Assembly (NCBI RefSeq): GCF_004331685.1
Contig: NZ_SJSM01000004.1
Location: 1-64,000 of the forward strand
Source: Pedobacter hiemivivus
GTDB taxonomy: Bacteria > Bacteroidota > Bacteroidia > Sphingobacteriales > Sphingobacteriaceae
Length of the DNA: 64,000 nucleotides
Direction: 5' to 3'
A program made the translations under genes and the position numbers. Position 1 is the stretch's first letter. The number at the start of each line of letters is the position of its first letter. This document shows, piece by piece, positions 62,571-64,000 of this stretch. The notes under the pieces were generated by a model that worked only from the letters and a program-made list of their open reading frames with translations, searched no databases and had not been told where the DNA came from.

Positions 62571-63671
62571 TTAAGCTAGTGGTGGTGGTTCATGATCAAA
62601 CAGCTCAGTCACCGCCCCTGCCGGAGCCCATGCTGCCATTCCCTTTTTCCAAACCTGGGTTTCTTTATTGATCACATTAGAGGCAATCAAAGTTTTAATT
62701 GCAGCAAGGCTGTGAGGGCCATCGGCCTTTCCTTCCTTTGCGTAATGATATTCCACCGCATTTAGCGATGGCGGTATATCCGTGCCTTTTACATTGGGAT
62801 CAAACTGGTTTTGCTGAAAGATATTGCCAACTTGCCCCATCATAGCTGCACCAACGCCAAGTCCCATACCTGCCGCACCAAGGTTGCCCCCGATGGAGTT
62901 TTCCGCAGATTTTTCAATAGCATTCGCTGCCTGAAACTGAGCGTAGGCACCTAAGTTTCCTATGATGCCCATCTGACTGCGCTTATCGAGTGCCTGTTCT
63001 ACTTCAGGTGGTAAGGATACATTTTCAACAAGTAATTTATTGAGGTTAAGTCCAAGTTCGGCAAAATCAGGTTGTATGCTTTGCGTAATCAGCAGGCCCA
63101 TTTCATTGTAATTGGCTGCAAGATCAAGCACCGGTATTTTGGATTCGGCTACTGTATCCATGGCACGGGAGACTACGGTATTGCGCAGCTGCTCATTAAT
63201 GTCTTCTGTACTAAAATTAGGATTGGTTGCGGCGATTTGAGTGAGAAAAGTTTTGGCATCAAGCACTTTAAACGTAAATGAACCAAAAGCACGCAGACGA
63301 ATAGGGCCGAATTCTGCGTCACGTACCATCACAGGGTTTTTTGTCCCCCATTTTTGATTTACAAAAAGACGCATGCTGACAAAATAAACATCTGCCTGAA
63401 ACGGGCTGTTGAAGCCATATTTCCAACTCATGAGGGTAGTCATAATCGGGATGTTCTGCGTACTGAGCTCGTACATACCTGGAGTGAATACATCCGCTAT
63501 TCGACCTTCGTTCATGAAAATGGCAACCTGCGATTCACGCACGGTGAGTTTAGCTCCCATTTTTATCGCGTTGTCATTACGCGGAAATTTCCAAACTAAA
63601 GTATCCTGGCTAGGGTCTACCCACTCAATAACATCTATAAACTCGCCTAATAATTTGCTGAATAATCCCAT
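62571..63671 (-). CDS. SPFH-domain protein with C-terminal GYF_2 domain, YdjI-like
   Basis: A 366-residue protein. The SPFH (band 7) part covers residues about 20-240: FIDVIEWVDPSQDTLVWKFP, QVAIFMNEGRIADVFTPGMY, LRAFGSFTFKVLDAKTFLTQ, and a glycine-rich linker (GNLGAAGMGLGVGAAMMGQV) follows. The C-terminal 55 residues are a GYF_2 domain (YHYAKEGKADGPHSLAAIKT, VWKKGMAAWAPAGAV). This is the layout of B. subtilis YdjI, which brings a PspA-type protein to the membrane together with YdjG. No pspA-like gene is in view. It is the first gene of the pair. Confidence 0.85.
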   Translation of the reverse strand: MGLFSKLLGEFIDVIEWVDPSQDTLVWKFPRNDNAIKMGAKLTVRESQVAIFMNEGRIADVFTPGMYELSTQNIPIMTTLMSWKYGFNSPFQADVYFVSMRLFVNQKWGTKNPVMVRDAEFGPIRLRAFGSFTFKVLDAKTFLTQIAATNPNFSTEDINEQLRNTVVSRAMDTVAESKIPVLDLAANYNEMGLLITQSIQPDFAELGLNLNKLLVENVSLPPEVEQALDKRSQMGIIGNLGAYAQFQAANAIEKSAENSIGGNLGAAGMGLGVGAAMMGQVGNIFQQNQFDPNVKGTDIPPSLNAVEYHYAKEGKADGPHSLAAIKTLIASNVINKETQVWKKGMAAWAPAGAVTELFDHEPPPLA

Positions 63672-63782
63672 AGGGTGATAAATTGTGATTTTTTGATAAA
63701 TATAGTTTTATTCCGCAACATTTGTAATTGATCCATTGATGCGTGATTTCTTGAATATTTTAGGACGATACATGTATAGAAG

Positions 63783-63814
63783 AAAAGCCTGTAATCAATT
63801 GATTACAGGCTTTT
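63783..63814. terminator. Perfect palindromic terminator
   Basis: A 32-base perfect palindrome (14-bp stem, 4-base AATT centre) with A4 and T4 ends (core GCCTGTAATC). It can end transcription from either side. On the minus strand it lies directly behind the tRNA-like sequence (63833-63850), as expected behind a tRNA gene. Confidence 0.75.
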
Positions 63815-63832
63815 ATAAGTCTACTATTTTCT

Positions 63833-63850
63833 GTGATCCCGATGGGATTC
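63833..63850 (-). other. tRNA 3'-end remnant, possible attachment site
   Basis: Read on the minus strand, GAATCCCATCGGGATCAC is what the 3' part of a tRNA looks like: second half of the T-loop, T-stem and acceptor strand. Further in, the sequence (GGTGTGAATCC in place of GGTTCGAATCC) loses the T-loop consensus, and no D or anticodon arm can be built. A complementary 7-mer (GTGATTC, 63919-63913) lies 87 bases from the end, but this may be chance. Integrases of islands commonly use such 3' ends, so this may be the border of an element that extends to the right. Confidence 0.35.
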
Positions 63851-64000
63851 ACACCTGGTGCGAAAACCGTGGGTTAATCATTATCTGGAAGGTTTTGGAT
63901 TTGGTACTCACCGAATCACTCAGTTTTTAATTGTATGTTTTAGCTGTAAATTCATTGTTTTATACGACTATTTGTTTTTGTATTACTGGGGTCATCCGAA
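63851..64000. other. Right edge of the window, no gene recognised
   Basis: AT-rich DNA. A short frame at 63736-63930 runs through the palindromic terminator and the tRNA-like sequence and is not credible as a gene. Nothing else is supported before the window ends. Confidence 0.4.

Noticed and set aside
63833..63919. A complete 87-base tRNA with long variable arm
   Set aside because: The acceptor strands can pair, but D and anticodon arms cannot be folded and the T-loop consensus is missing.
63736..63930. 64-codon plus-strand frame
   Set aside because: It runs through a perfect palindromic terminator and the tRNA-like sequence and has no protein likeness.

Overview
The window looks like chromosomal DNA of a Bacteroidota bacterium, most likely Sphingobacteriaceae and Pedobacter-like. 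The grounds are: promoters of the TTG / TAnnTTTG type, a PorV protein and a type IX secretion (T9SS) sorting domain, an ISAon1-like transposase, LytTR two-component genes, and AT-rich DNA with few Shine-Dalgarno sites. The genus is an inference from gene content; no rRNA or marker phylogeny was possible.

Layout. 1-1700: remains of mobile DNA (end of a transposase, fragment of a tyrosine integrase) around a methyltransferase. 1.8-6.2 kb: a small membrane protein, a TfoX-domain protein, a DsbA-like protein and a galactose locus (galM and galK divergent, TrmH-type RNA methyltransferase behind galK). 6.3-14 kb: an outer-membrane protein with a lipoprotein phosphoesterase, then glutamate synthase gltB-gltD. 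14.2 kb: signal recognition particle RNA with a textbook Bacteroidota promoter, then a transaldolase-family gene. 15.4-25.9 kb: housekeeping and envelope genes (heptose phosphatase, PhnA-like, sensor kinase, lipoproteins, stress protein, MidA-like methyltransferase, L,D-transpeptidase, aminotransferase). 26-36.7 kb: methyltransferases, regulators (LuxR, ArsR, LysR, Crp types), a chromate transporter, an ArsR-SRPBCC-DoxX-DUF4256 operon behind a tandem operator, and a Bcr/CflA-type exporter. 36.7-40.5 kb: a LytTR sensor/regulator pair facing an outer-membrane protein gene across a shared promoter with LytTR-style repeats.

The centre of interest is 40.5-58.5 kb, all on the minus strand: PorV, a DUF4402 pilin-like protein, a PapD-like chaperone, a 3515-residue adhesin with a T9SS C-terminal signal, a second DUF4402 protein, an FimD-like usher with a recognisable plug domain, and a triple-PAS protein that has a histidine-kinase dimerisation segment but no ATPase domain. 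Genes from the first DUF4402 protein to the PAS protein are closely packed or overlapping and look like one operon. It joins parts of the chaperone-usher pathway and of the T9SS in one surface system. This DNA is visibly richer in G+C than its surroundings.

After it come katG, a small HTH protein and a YdjG/YdjI-like pair (zinc ribbon plus SPFH-GYF). The right edge holds a perfect palindromic terminator and an 18-base sequence matching the 3' end of a tRNA, possibly the edge of an integrated element. Two intergenic regions (2588-2686 and 35600-35694) hold arrays of degenerate 11-bp units in two inverted arms, a structure that no gene or standard feature explains.
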